Assembly: GCA_024278415.1 (NCBI GenBank)
Contig: JAJRTI010000953.1
Location: 1 to 8,894, forward strand
Source of the DNA: Planctomycetota bacterium
Lineage (GTDB): Bacteria; Planctomycetota; Brocadiia; JAJRTI01
Reading direction: 5' to 3'
DNA length: 8,894 bases
In this document: piece by piece, positions 1 to 5,989 of the stretch
Position numbering within the stretch: position 1 is the stretch's first letter
Layout: each line of letters starts with the position of its first letter
Program-made: the position numbers and the translations under genes
Notes under the pieces: generated by a model
What the model saw: the letters and a program-made list of their open reading frames with translations, nothing else
Database searches by the model: none
Told to the model about the DNA's origin: nothing

Positions 1-61
1 CCCAGGGTTGCGAGCGTCGCTCGCGAACCCTGGGCTGATATCCGGAATCCCGTTGGGATTC
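1..61. repeat. Two-hairpin REP-like repeat unit, copy 1
   Basis: Hairpin A (1-34) pairs CCCAGGGTT/AACCCTGGG around an inner GCGAGC/GCTCGC stem, with loop GTC and one bulged G. Hairpin B (45-61) is GAATCCC, loop GTT, GGGATTC. The same A-then-B order recurs at 3198-3254 and 3275-3336. The sequence begins exactly at the window edge, so the unit may extend to the left. The organisation resembles REP/BIME-type extragenic palindromes; that comparison is by structure, not by a database match. Confidence 0.7.
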
Positions 62-94
62 AGATACCTCAACACGCGGCGTTGCACGGAAGCT

Positions 95-125
95 TTGACA
101 GTATCCGGTATCTGGCTGTTGTACT
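95..125 (+). promoter_or_regulatory. Weak candidate promoter upstream of leuS
   Basis: A perfect TTGACA lies at 95-100, but the -10 candidates at the expected distance are poor (TTGTAC or TGTACT around 119-125, spacing 18-19). It is about 360 bp upstream of leuS, with several strong hairpins in between. I found no better promoter in 1-487. It is offered only as the best available match. Confidence 0.2.
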
Positions 126-163
126 TGGCTGAAGTGTTACGTCGTCTCCAAGACGGGAAAACG

Positions 164-177
164 TGACATTTGTGTCA
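164..177. promoter_or_regulatory. Small inverted repeat, possible operator
   Basis: TGACA-TTTG-TGTCA is a perfect 5+5 dyad with a 4-base centre, in a gene-free stretch downstream of the weak TTGACA at 95-100. Its length and spacing would suit a dimeric repressor, but no regulator gene is present to connect it with, and a dyad of this size can occur by chance. Confidence 0.2.
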
Positions 178-192
178 AGTTTGTCTCGCCCG

Positions 193-211
193 CACGGGGC
201 TCGTCCCCGTG
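193..211. repeat. Short GC-rich hairpin
   Basis: CACGGGG, loop CTCGT, CCCCGTG: a perfect 7-bp stem with a 5-base loop and no T-tract on either side. It is the first of a cluster of hairpins that fills 193-378 upstream of leuS. Confidence 0.5.
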
Positions 212-254
212 TTGCGATGATTGCCGACTACTGCCAAGCGGCCTCCTAGCGTTG

Positions 255-311
255 CCCCCGCCGCCTTGTTTGGCGCTCGGCTACGCCGAGCGCCAAACAA
301 GGCGGCGGGGG
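255..311. repeat. Perfect 27-bp palindrome with a 3-base loop
   Basis: Positions 255-281 are the exact reverse complement of 285-311, leaving only TAC (282-284) as loop. The arms read CCCCCGCCGCC... inward to ...GCGCTCGGC. No U-tract follows on either strand, so an intrinsic terminator is unlikely. It would form a very stable RNA stem or a cruciform. It sits in the leader region of leuS, 177 bp before the start codon. Confidence 0.8.
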
Positions 312-378
312 GAGCAAGGGGCGGCTACTTGCTCCCCGTGGTCGGCAACCACCGCTCCGCTGGGGGCGAGCCCAGCGG
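309..378. repeat. Two further hairpins upstream of leuS
   Basis: GGGGAGCAAG (309-318) pairs with CTTGCTCCCC (328-337) over a 9-base loop. CCGCTGGG (357-364) pairs with CCCAGCGG (371-378) over a 6-base loop. The first shares three bases with the outer edge of the 27-bp palindrome, so the two stems could compete. No open reading frame in this stretch looks like a protein; the predicted peptides are low-complexity and Arg/Gly/Pro-rich. Confidence 0.55.
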
Positions 379-449
379 GGGCGGGAAGCCCCTGGGCGTC
401 GTGAGCAGACCCAGTGACACCTGGACGGCTTGAGGCGAGGCTTCGCTAG

Positions 450-484
450 CCATCACCCATCACCCATTAACCATCAACCATTTC
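450..484 (+). repeat. Five tandem 7-base repeats abutting the leuS start
   Basis: The units are CCATCAC, CCATCAC, CCATTAA, CCATCAA and CCATTTC, with exact 7-base spacing and an invariant CCAT. They end three bases before the leuS ATG, in the place where a Shine-Dalgarno site would be expected; none is present. They may be a short tandem-repeat expansion or part of the translation-initiation region. Confidence 0.7.
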
Positions 485-487
485 CCC

Positions 488-3049
488 ATGCCAACCAAAG
501 ATTATACGTTCGCCGAGATTGAGCCCAAGTGGCAAGCCTATTGGGAAGACACCGGCCTGTTCGAGGCCAAGCGCGACTCGAATAAGCCGAAGTACTATTG
601 CCTGACGATGTACCCGTATCCTTCGGGCGCGTTGCACATGGGGCACGTGATCAACTACACGATCGGCGACGTGATCGTGCGCTACCACCTCATGAAGGGC
701 TACAACGTGTTCTCGCCCATGGGCTGGGACTCGTTCGGCCTGCCCGCGGAGAACGCCGCGATCAAGCTGGGCATCCACCCGGAGGACAGCACGAACGCGA
801 ACATCGACAAGATGCGCGCCCAGATCAAACGCGCGGGCTGGGGCTACGACTGGAGCCGCGAGGTCGCCACGAGCCACCCGGGGTACTACAAGTGGACCCA
901 GTGGCTGTTCCTGAAGTTCTTCGAGAAAGGCCTCGCCGTCAAGAAGCACGCGCCGGTCAACTGGTGCCCAAGCTGCAATACCGTGCTCGCGAACGAACAG
1001 GTGCACGCCGGCACCTGCGAGCGCTGCAACACCGAGGTCGACCAGAAGGATCTGGACCAGTGGTTCTTCACCATGTCCCAGTACGCGCAGCGCTTGCTGG
1101 ACAACCACGAGAAGCTGAGCGGCTGGCCGGAGCGGGTGATCAAGATGCAGCAGGAATGGATCGGCCGCAGCGAGGGCGCGCAGGTCGATTTCACCATCGC
1201 CGAGACCGGCGAAGTCCTGTCGTGTTTCACCACCCGGCCCGACACGCTATACGGCGTCACCTTCATGTGCCTCGCGCCGGAGCACCCGATCATCGAGAAG
1301 CTGGTCGCGGGCAAGCCCAACGAGGCGGAGGTGATGGCCCAAGTGCGCAAGATGCGCTTGCAGGGAACGATCGAGCGCGAGGCCGCGGGCACCGAGAAGG
1401 TTGGCGTCGCGACCGGATGCCACGTCGTGAACCCGGTCAATGGCGAGAAGGTTCCGCTGTGGGTCGCGAACTTCGCGGTCATGACGTACGGCACCGGCGC
1501 GGTCATGAGCGTGCCCGCGCACGACCAGCGCGACTTCGAGTTCGCCAAGAAATACGACATCCCCATCCGCATCGTCATTAGCCCCAAGGGCGAGACGCTC
1601 GACCCGGCCGCGATGGAGTGTGCGTACGAGGACGATGGCGTGCAAGTGAACTCCGCGCAGTTCGATGGCATGCCCAACCGCGAGGCGATCTCGGCCATTG
1701 GCGCGTATCTGAAGGAGATTGGCAAAGGCGGGCCGACCGTGAATTACCGCCTGCGCGACTGGCTGCTGTCGCGGCAGCGCTACTGGGGCGCGCCCATCCC
1801 GATCATCTACTGCGACGACTGCGGCATCGTGCCCGTGCCTGAGGCGGACTTGCCGGTCGTGCTGCCGCGCAACGTCGAGTTCAAGCCTACCGGCGAGAGC
1901 CCGCTCGCGTCGTGCGAGGAGTTCGTGAACTGCACGTGCCCCAAGTGCGGCAAGCCGGCCAAGCGCGAGACGGACACGATGGACACGTTCGTCGACTCGT
2001 CGTGGTACTTCCTGCGCTACTGCTCCCCGCGCAACGATCAGCAGGTGTTCGACGCGGACGACGTGAAGTACTGGATGCCGGTGGACCAGTACATCGGCGG
2101 CATCGAGCACGCGACAATGCACCTCATCTACTGCCGCTTCTTCACCATGGTTTTGCACGATCTGGGGCTGCTGGACTTCGACGAGCCGGCCACGAATTTG
2201 TTCTGCCAGGGCATGGTGTGCAAGCTCTCGCACTATTGCGAGAAGTGCAAATGGCTGCACGAGGACGACGTGTTCGATGGCAAGTGCCAGAAGTGCGGCG
2301 CCGAGGTCGTGAGCGAAGTCGCGAAGATGAGCAAGACCAAGCTCAACACCGTCAGCCCCGACGAGATCATGGAGAATCTGGGCTGCGACACCGCGCGGCT
2401 GTACATGCTGTCCGACACGCCGCCCGACCGCGACCAGGTCTGGAGCGACGAGGCGCTGCACGGCGCCCACCGCACCGTGCGGCGCATCTGGACCCTGGTG
2501 CAGGAGAGCATCGAGAAGGTGCAGGGCGTGGACGCGTTCAAGGGCGACGTGGCATCGCTGGACGATGCGAGCGCGGGGCTGTACCGCAAGACGCACGCGA
2601 CGATCAAGCGGGTCACGTCGAGTATCGAGGGGGACTGGAGCTTCAACACTGGCATCGCCGCGGTGCTGGAGCTGCTGAACGAGACGCGCAGCGCGAAGGC
2701 CGCGAGCCCGGAGGTGCTGCGCACCGCGCTCGAGACCATGGTCGTGCTGCTCGCGCCGATCACGCCGCACCTATGCGAGGAGCTGTGGCGGGCCTTAGGC
2801 CATGAGCCCACGATCTTCCACGTGCCCTGGCCTGAGCACGACGAGGCCGCGCTGGTGCAGTCGGCCATCGAGTTGCCCGTTCAGGTCAATGGCAAGGTCC
2901 GCGGCCGGATCAACGTGGCCGCAGACGCGGACAACGCCACGATCGAGTCCGCGGCCCTGGCCCACGAGGACGTACAGAAGTACCTCGAAGGCCGCAAGCC
3001 AAAGAAGGTGATTGTGGTGCCGGGCCGGTTGGTGAATGTCGTGGGCTAG
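488..3049 (+). CDS. leuS: Leucyl-tRNA synthetase
   Basis: Class I cytosolic enzyme that charges tRNA-Leu with leucine at the expense of ATP and hydrolyses mischarged tRNA. The 853-residue length is normal for bacterial LeuRS. Visible in order: HIGH-type motif HMGH (50-53); a four-Cys knuckle (Cys160, 163, 177, 180); the CP1 editing domain with the threonine-rich TTRPDT (248-253) and the editing aspartate in PAHD (Asp346); a second Cys cluster (442, 445, 484, 487); a third (584, 587, 600, 603) just before the KMSKS loop; KMSKT at 613-617; an anticodon-binding helical domain; and the C-terminal domain (VNGKVRG). The KMSKS serine is Thr and the usual following K-G-N is K-L-N. ATG 488 is chosen because the MPTKDYTF N-terminus is family-like; no Shine-Dalgarno is visible. 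The TAG stop lies inside the left arm of the 3047-3455 element. Identity is certain; zinc binding is inferred from Cys spacing. Confidence 0.98.
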   Translation: MPTKDYTFAEIEPKWQAYWEDTGLFEAKRDSNKPKYYCLTMYPYPSGALHMGHVINYTIGDVIVRYHLMKGYNVFSPMGWDSFGLPAENAAIKLGIHPEDSTNANIDKMRAQIKRAGWGYDWSREVATSHPGYYKWTQWLFLKFFEKGLAVKKHAPVNWCPSCNTVLANEQVHAGTCERCNTEVDQKDLDQWFFTMSQYAQRLLDNHEKLSGWPERVIKMQQEWIGRSEGAQVDFTIAETGEVLSCFTTRPDTLYGVTFMCLAPEHPIIEKLVAGKPNEAEVMAQVRKMRLQGTIEREAAGTEKVGVATGCHVVNPVNGEKVPLWVANFAVMTYGTGAVMSVPAHDQRDFEFAKKYDIPIRIVISPKGETLDPAAMECAYEDDGVQVNSAQFDGMPNREAISAIGAYLKEIGKGGPTVNYRLRDWLLSRQRYWGAPIPIIYCDDCGIVPVPEADLPVVLPRNVEFKPTGESPLASCEEFVNCTCPKCGKPAKRETDTMDTFVDSSWYFLRYCSPRNDQQVFDADDVKYWMPVDQYIGGIEHATMHLIYCRFFTMVLHDLGLLDFDEPATNLFCQGMVCKLSHYCEKCKWLHEDDVFDGKCQKCGAEVVSEVAKMSKTKLNTVSPDEIMENLGCDTARLYMLSDTPPDRDQVWSDEALHGAHRTVRRIWTLVQESIEKVQGVDAFKGDVASLDDASAGLYRKTHATIKRVTSSIEGDWSFNTGIAAVLELLNETRSAKAASPEVLRTALETMVVLLAPITPHLCEELWRALGHEPTIFHVPWPEHDEAALVQSAIELPVQVNGKVRGRINVAADADNATIESAALAHEDVQKYLEGRKPKKVIVVPGRLVNVVG

Positions 3050-3197
3050 TGTCGCGTCCCGCAAGTTCGTTTACCCAATCCGGCGCACAGGTTGGGCAAT
3101 GCCTGCCAATTCTGTCTGCCGCGACCCTCGGTGGATTCATCCCCTGCCCGGGGTCCGGCGCCTCATGTCGCTACGCCGTAGGCGCTATACCCCAAAG

Positions 3198-3254
3198 CCC
3201 AGGGTTAAGCGTAGCGCACCCCTGGGAAACCCTTGTGGAACGCCGTCGGCGTTC
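3198..3254. repeat. Two-hairpin REP-like repeat unit, copy 2
   Basis: Hairpin A (3198-3226) starts CCCAGGGT and ends ACCCCTGGG; its inner stem is degenerate and one base is bulged. Hairpin B (3238-3254) is a perfect GAACGCC, loop GTC, GGCGTTC. Compared with copy 1, the B stem sequence differs but pairing is retained. It lies inside the 3047-3455 element. Confidence 0.65.
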
Positions 3255-3274
3255 AATCGTTTTGTGGTCGTGCA

Positions 3275-3336
3275 CCCAGGGTAGCCGCATTCTGCGGCTA
3301 CCCTGGGCTCTGTTGTCAAACCCCGTTCGGGGTTTG
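3275..3336. repeat. Two-hairpin REP-like repeat unit, copy 3
   Basis: Hairpin A (3275-3307) is a perfect 15-bp stem, CCCAGGGTAGCCGCA against its complement, with loop TTC. Hairpin B (3317-3336) is CAAACCCC, loop GTTC, GGGGTTTG. The outer CCCAGGGT is constant among copies while the inner sequences differ and still pair. It lies in tandem with copy 2, 20 bases apart. Confidence 0.75.
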
Positions 3337-3455
3337 CGCCCAATTGCGCCCCCTGTGGCGTTGGGGGAGTGCGTTTGGCCAATCGGACGACGCGGGTGTC
3401 CAAGCACAGCCCCACCTACTCAGATAGGCATACGAACTTGCGGGACGCGACACTA

Positions 3456-3504
3456 CATGTGCAGACGGCCCGCATTCTGGCGAATTCGGCTGCGGAGCGC
3501 GATC
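3456..3504. other. Short non-coding spacer downstream of the oxidoreductase gene
   Basis: This 49-bp stretch lies between the right arm of the TIR element and the oxidoreductase stop codon. It contains a weak dyad, CCGCA (3470-3474) with TGCGG (3491-3495), around a central GAATTC. No T-tract terminator is visible for either convergent gene. Confidence 0.35.
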
Positions 3505-4521
3505 CTACAAATCCACACGCTTGCCAGTCGTTGCGGCCTCGTGGATGGCTTCCAAGACGCGCATGGCTTGGTACCCGTCCTCGATGCTTGCGACAGGTTG
3601 CTTGCCGGCCATGATGCACTCGGCGAAGTGTTCGAGTTCCTGGAGGTAGCCGAGCCCGCCGTACCCGGGAACCGCGGGGCTGAAGTTCCACGTTTGGAAC
3701 GAGTGGTTGTTGTAGTCGAAGCCGGCCTCGCCGGTCCACATGGGCGGAACGGCGCATTTGAGGTCGCGCGCGTTTTGCACTTCCACGAATGCTCCGGCCG
3801 CGCCGAAGACGCGATGGCCGGTCCAGTACGGCGCGCGGGAAGCCATGGATAGCGTGCCTGTTGCGCCGGACGCGAACGTGAGGTTGACCGCGCAAGAACT
3901 GAAGTTGTCTTGCGTCGCGAGCGCGGACGCACTGACTTGGGCCACGTCTCCCATGAGCGCACGCGTGCAGTCGAGCAGGTGGACGCCTTGGCCGAGGACG
4001 TAGGCTTGGAGCGCGTCGTTGGAACCCCAGATGGGCGCGACAGGCCCGGGCGCGTAGAACCAGCCGTGGCAGTGGCTAGGCGCGCCGAACGCGTCTTGGG
4101 CCATCAAGGCTTGTGCGCGCTGATAGGGGGGAGCGTGGCGCCAGTGCGTGGCCATCATGCCCAGCGCGCCGGAGGCCTGGGACGCATCGACCAACTCTTT
4201 CGCCAATGCCGCGGTCATGGCAAGTGGTTTCTCTGTGAGCACGTTTATTCCGCGGCCGAGTAGATCCTTGGTGATAGGCTGCATCATCGGGGGCGGGCCC
4301 ACGACGATGACGCCATCGGGCTCGACCTTCTGGAGCATTTCGTCGTAGTCGGAAAACGACTCCGCGACGCCCCAGCGTGTGGCTGCGGTCTGGGCCTTGG
4401 CTGCGTCGAGGTCGCACATCGCAACCATGTCGAGGTTCGTGGCCAGGTGGGCATTGGGCATGAGGGTGCGGCTGGAGTGGCCGCCACAGCCGATAAAGGC
4501 GATGCGTGCGTTCTCGCTCAC
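3505..4521 (-). CDS. Gfo/Idh/MocA-family NAD(P)-dependent oxidoreductase
   Basis: Soluble 338-residue protein of the family that oxidises or reduces sugars, inositols and related polyols with NAD(P). The N-terminal Rossmann fold shows IAFIGCGGHS (residues 7-16) as the dinucleotide-binding glycine loop, a strand ending in CDLD (36-39) that selects the cofactor ribose, and the family-typical EKPLA (97-101), whose lysine contacts cofactor and substrate. The C-terminal half is the mixed alpha/beta substrate domain with GVHLLD (His181, Asp184), matching the H-x-x-D position of the family. Length is normal. The start is GTG, supported by AAGGAG six bases upstream; no in-frame ATG gives a better N-terminus. 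It is last of three co-oriented minus-strand genes, 323 bp after the nitrilase-family gene, so it may have its own promoter. Family is firm; substrate unknown. Confidence 0.93.
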   Translation of the reverse strand: MSENARIAFIGCGGHSSRTLMPNAHLATNLDMVAMCDLDAAKAQTAATRWGVAESFSDYDEMLQKVEPDGVIVVGPPPMMQPITKDLLGRGINVLTEKPLAMTAALAKELVDASQASGALGMMATHWRHAPPYQRAQALMAQDAFGAPSHCHGWFYAPGPVAPIWGSNDALQAYVLGQGVHLLDCTRALMGDVAQVSASALATQDNFSSCAVNLTFASGATGTLSMASRAPYWTGHRVFGAAGAFVEVQNARDLKCAVPPMWTGEAGFDYNNHSFQTWNFSPAVPGYGGLGYLQELEHFAECIMAGKQPVASIEDGYQAMRVLEAIHEAATTGKRVDL

Positions 4522-4527
4522 GGGTAA

Positions 4528-4533
4528 CTCCTT
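4528..4533 (-). promoter_or_regulatory. Shine-Dalgarno site deciding a GTG start
   Basis: On the minus strand AAGGAG precedes the GTG at 4521-4519 with a six-base gap. This is the strongest ribosome binding site in the window and supports the non-ATG start of the oxidoreductase. Confidence 0.8.
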
Positions 4534-4586
4534 CGGGTTTTGAGAGGGAACTGAAAGGGCGCAAGGGATGCCAAGGCTTTACATGG

Positions 4587-4776
4587 TGTCATTCCGAGCG
4601 AAGGGAGGAATCTCGCACGTCGAGGGGGAGAGATCCTTCGCGCAGCAGGTCCTGAGTGTCTGTCGCGAAATGCCGACATATGGGCGCTCGTAGTGCGCGC
4701 ACGTCAATGTGCGAACGCGTCCGCGTACATTTCGCGACAGACACTCCTGAGCAAAGCCGAAGGGCTCAGAATGACA
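4587..4776. repeat. Interrupted palindromic repeat, TGTCATTC...GAATGACA type
   Basis: The outer arms TGTCATTCCGAG (4587-4598) and CTCAGAATGACA (4765-4776) pair at 11 of 12 positions. Inside are further partial dyads (GGAATCTC against GAGAGATCC, and the split CTGAG...CTCAG). I recall fold-back repeats of this type in intergenic DNA of several phyla, from memory only. Removing the 91-bp insert at 4655-4745 and one CCTG restores a compact repeat of about 95 bp. Confidence 0.65.
4655..4745. mobile_element. 91-bp miniature inverted-repeat element with target duplication
   Basis: Perfect 18-bp terminal inverted repeats, AGTGTCTGTCGCGAAATG (4655-4672) and its complement (4728-4745), enclose 55 bases that fold partly (CGCAC/GTGCG around 4698-4712). 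CCTG flanks both ends directly (4651-4654, 4746-4749). Read two bases further in, the shared flank is the 7-mer TCCTGAG. There is no coding capacity. It splits an older palindromic repeat, which shows insertion order. A non-autonomous MITE is the best reading; the mobilising transposase is not in the window. Confidence 0.7.
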
Positions 4777-4813
4777 ACATTGGCGTGGGTGTTGCCAGTC
4801 TGAGCCCTATCTG

Positions 4814-4844
4814 CTCTGCCTCCGCGTCCTCTGCGCCTCTGCGG
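4814..4844 (-). repeat. CGCAGAGG short-period repeat abutting a stop codon
   Basis: On the minus strand, directly after the TAA of the nitrilase-family gene, come CGCAGAGG (4843-4836), CGCAGAGGA (4835-4827) and CGCGGAGGC (4826-4818), then a partial AGAG. It is a degenerate tandem array with a period of 8-9 bases. There is no spacer beyond one C between the stop codon and the array. Confidence 0.6.
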
Positions 4845-5813
4845 TTACTCTTCCTTCTCGTAATCGAACTTGATGTCGCGCGTGTTCTGTTCGTCGCCGG
4901 TGGGCACAGTCAATGGCCCGTATAGCTCAGGGCGTCGCGCGCGAATCCAGCGACGGCCGGAGCTGTTGTCGATCAAGGACAGGTCGAGGTCGGCCACGAC
5001 CATCGCGTCGTCCGCCTTCCCCGTCTCCGCGAGGATGCGGCCGTAGGGGTCGAGGATCATCGCGTTGCCTGTGCGGATTTCATCGTCGTCGATCCCCACG
5101 CCGTTGGCGAAAAGCATGAAGAACCCGTTGTCGTGCGCGCGGGACGGGAGCCAACGCATGAGCCAGCCGCGGCCCTTCTCGCTGCGCAGCTCGGCCTCGA
5201 TGGCTCCTGGGTTGGCCTTGCGGTTGTGCCAGAGGTTGAAGTCGATGGTGCCCATGAGATGCGGGTTGCCGGTGTAGCAGCCCCCGGTCTGGTGCGGCGC
5301 CATGAGCACCTGCGCGCCCTTGAGCGCGGTGATGCGTGCGTTCTCGTTGATGTTGTTGTCGTAGCAGATCAGCACCCCGGCCCTGAATCCGTGCGGAGTG
5401 TCGAACACAGTGAATTCATTCCCGGATGCGCAGTGCTCGCTGATGAAGCAGTGGATCTTGCGATGCCGCTGGAACTCGCCGTTGGGCATGGCCACGACGT
5501 ACGAGTTGTAGAGCGCACCGTCGTCGGCGACCTCGATGAGTCCGGCGCCGATGGTGAGGCCGTGTTCTTTCGCGAGGCGCATCAGCTCCTGCGACGACGG
5601 CCCGTCGAACACGGGCTCTGCAAGCGCAAGCAGTTGCTCCTTGGAGAGCTTGCGCAGGTGCCAGTAGCCGGTGATGCAGCATTCGGGGAACGCGAGGATC
5701 TGCACGCGTTGCGCGGCGGCATCCGCGGCGAATTGACGGATCTTTGCGAAGTTCGCGTCCTTGTCGTTGGGTGTGTGCTCGAACTGTATGGCCGCGGCGC
5801 GCACCGTATCCAT
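4845..5813 (-). CDS. Nitrilase-superfamily carbon-nitrogen hydrolase
   Basis: Cytosolic hydrolase of the C-N hydrolase fold, 322 residues, which usually acts on amides or N-carbamoyl groups. The catalytic Glu-Lys-Cys triad is complete: Glu44 in FPECCITGYW, Lys119 in RHRKIH, and Cys150 in LICYDNNINENAR, with Glu126 placed where a second conserved glutamate is common. The Cys motif and the NARITALKGAQVL segment resemble amidase and carbamoylase branches more than true nitrilases; the substrate is open. Start: ATG at 5813, preceded by AGGAGAG with a short gap. An in-frame ATG at 5840 would add nine residues (MAQQSRRDH) but has no such site and would place the ribosome binding site inside the gene. 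The acidic tail (FDYEKEE) ends at TAA 4847-4845. It lies 176 bp downstream of the UroD-like gene on the same strand. Confidence 0.93.
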   Translation of the reverse strand: MDTVRAAAIQFEHTPNDKDANFAKIRQFAADAAAQRVQILAFPECCITGYWHLRKLSKEQLLALAEPVFDGPSSQELMRLAKEHGLTIGAGLIEVADDGALYNSYVVAMPNGEFQRHRKIHCFISEHCASGNEFTVFDTPHGFRAGVLICYDNNINENARITALKGAQVLMAPHQTGGCYTGNPHLMGTIDFNLWHNRKANPGAIEAELRSEKGRGWLMRWLPSRAHDNGFFMLFANGVGIDDDEIRTGNAMILDPYGRILAETGKADDAMVVADLDLSLIDNSSGRRWIRARRPELYGPLTVPTGDEQNTRDIKFDYEKEE

Positions 5814-5818
5814 GTGGT

Positions 5819-5825
5819 CTCTCCT
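5819..5825 (-). promoter_or_regulatory. Shine-Dalgarno site for the nitrilase-family gene
   Basis: AGGAGAG on the minus strand ends five bases before ATG 5813-5811. It selects this start over the in-frame ATG at 5840. Confidence 0.7.
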
Positions 5826-5896
5826 GCTTTGTTGTGCCATGAGGCCGGCGGAGTCGGGGGAGTATAAGGCGGGGTCATGGGTTGGTCAAGGTGGCG

Positions 5897-5920
5897 GCCG
5901 GTAGGCGAAACTAAACCGGC
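5897..5920. repeat. Small dyad in the UroD-like/nitrilase spacer
   Basis: GCCGGT (5897-5902) pairs with ACCGGC (5915-5920) over a 12-base loop. It lies upstream of the nitrilase-family gene; it could be a weak hairpin or an operator half-site pair. Little more can be said. Confidence 0.25.
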
Positions 5921-5949
5921 AGATAGATGCCACGGATAGCAGGGCGGAC

Positions 5950-5984
5950 CCACGGATGCAGACGGAGTGGGTCTACATCTGTGG
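5950..5984. repeat. CCACGGATG...CATCTGTGG fold-back repeat
   Basis: CCACGGATGCAGAC (5950-5963) pairs with GTCTACATCTGTGG (5971-5984) at 12 of 14 positions over a 7-base loop, five bases after the stop codon of the UroD-like gene. CCACGGAT also occurs just outside (5929-5936). The core matches the CACAGAT repeats at 8705-8801. It could act as a 3' RNA stabiliser; there is no T-tract, so it is not a canonical terminator. Confidence 0.5.
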
Positions 5985-5989
5985 AGCCG

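Larger units (their letters stand above)
3047..3455. mobile_element. 409-bp non-coding TIR (MITE-like) element
   Basis: Positions 3047-3070 are the exact reverse complement of 3432-3455: 24-bp perfect terminal inverted repeats beginning TAGTGTCGCGTCCCG. The interior has no credible gene; it holds two copies of the CCCAGGGT two-hairpin repeat (3198-3254, 3275-3336), a weaker hairpin around 3172-3184, and small dyads just inside each end (CCCAA/TTGGG on the left, CCTA/TAGG at 3415-3428 on the right). No clear target duplication is seen; at most CTA occurs at both boundaries (3046-3048, 3453-3455). The element lies between the convergent 3' ends of leuS and the oxidoreductase gene, and its left arm includes the leuS stop codon. 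A non-autonomous transposable element is the best reading. A foldback transcription barrier between convergent genes is an alternative. Confidence 0.6.

Noticed and set aside
450..484. CRISPR-like array
   Set aside because: Units are only seven bases with no spacers, and no cas genes are present. The same applies to the CGCAGAGG and CACAGAT arrays.
1..487. T-box or other amino-acid riboswitch upstream of leuS
   Set aside because: I could find neither a T-box core sequence nor a terminator with a T-tract. The hairpins look like repeats rather than a conserved leader.
1247..2770. Long open frame of 507 codons antisense to leuS
   Set aside because: It is a shadow of high-G+C codon usage in leuS. 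The peptide is His/Arg/Leu/Val-rich with no recognisable motif, while the plus-strand product is an unmistakable LeuRS.
3049..3852. Open frame of 267 codons on the plus strand
   Set aside because: It runs through the TIR element and its hairpins and then antisense into the oxidoreductase gene. The translation resembles no protein family.
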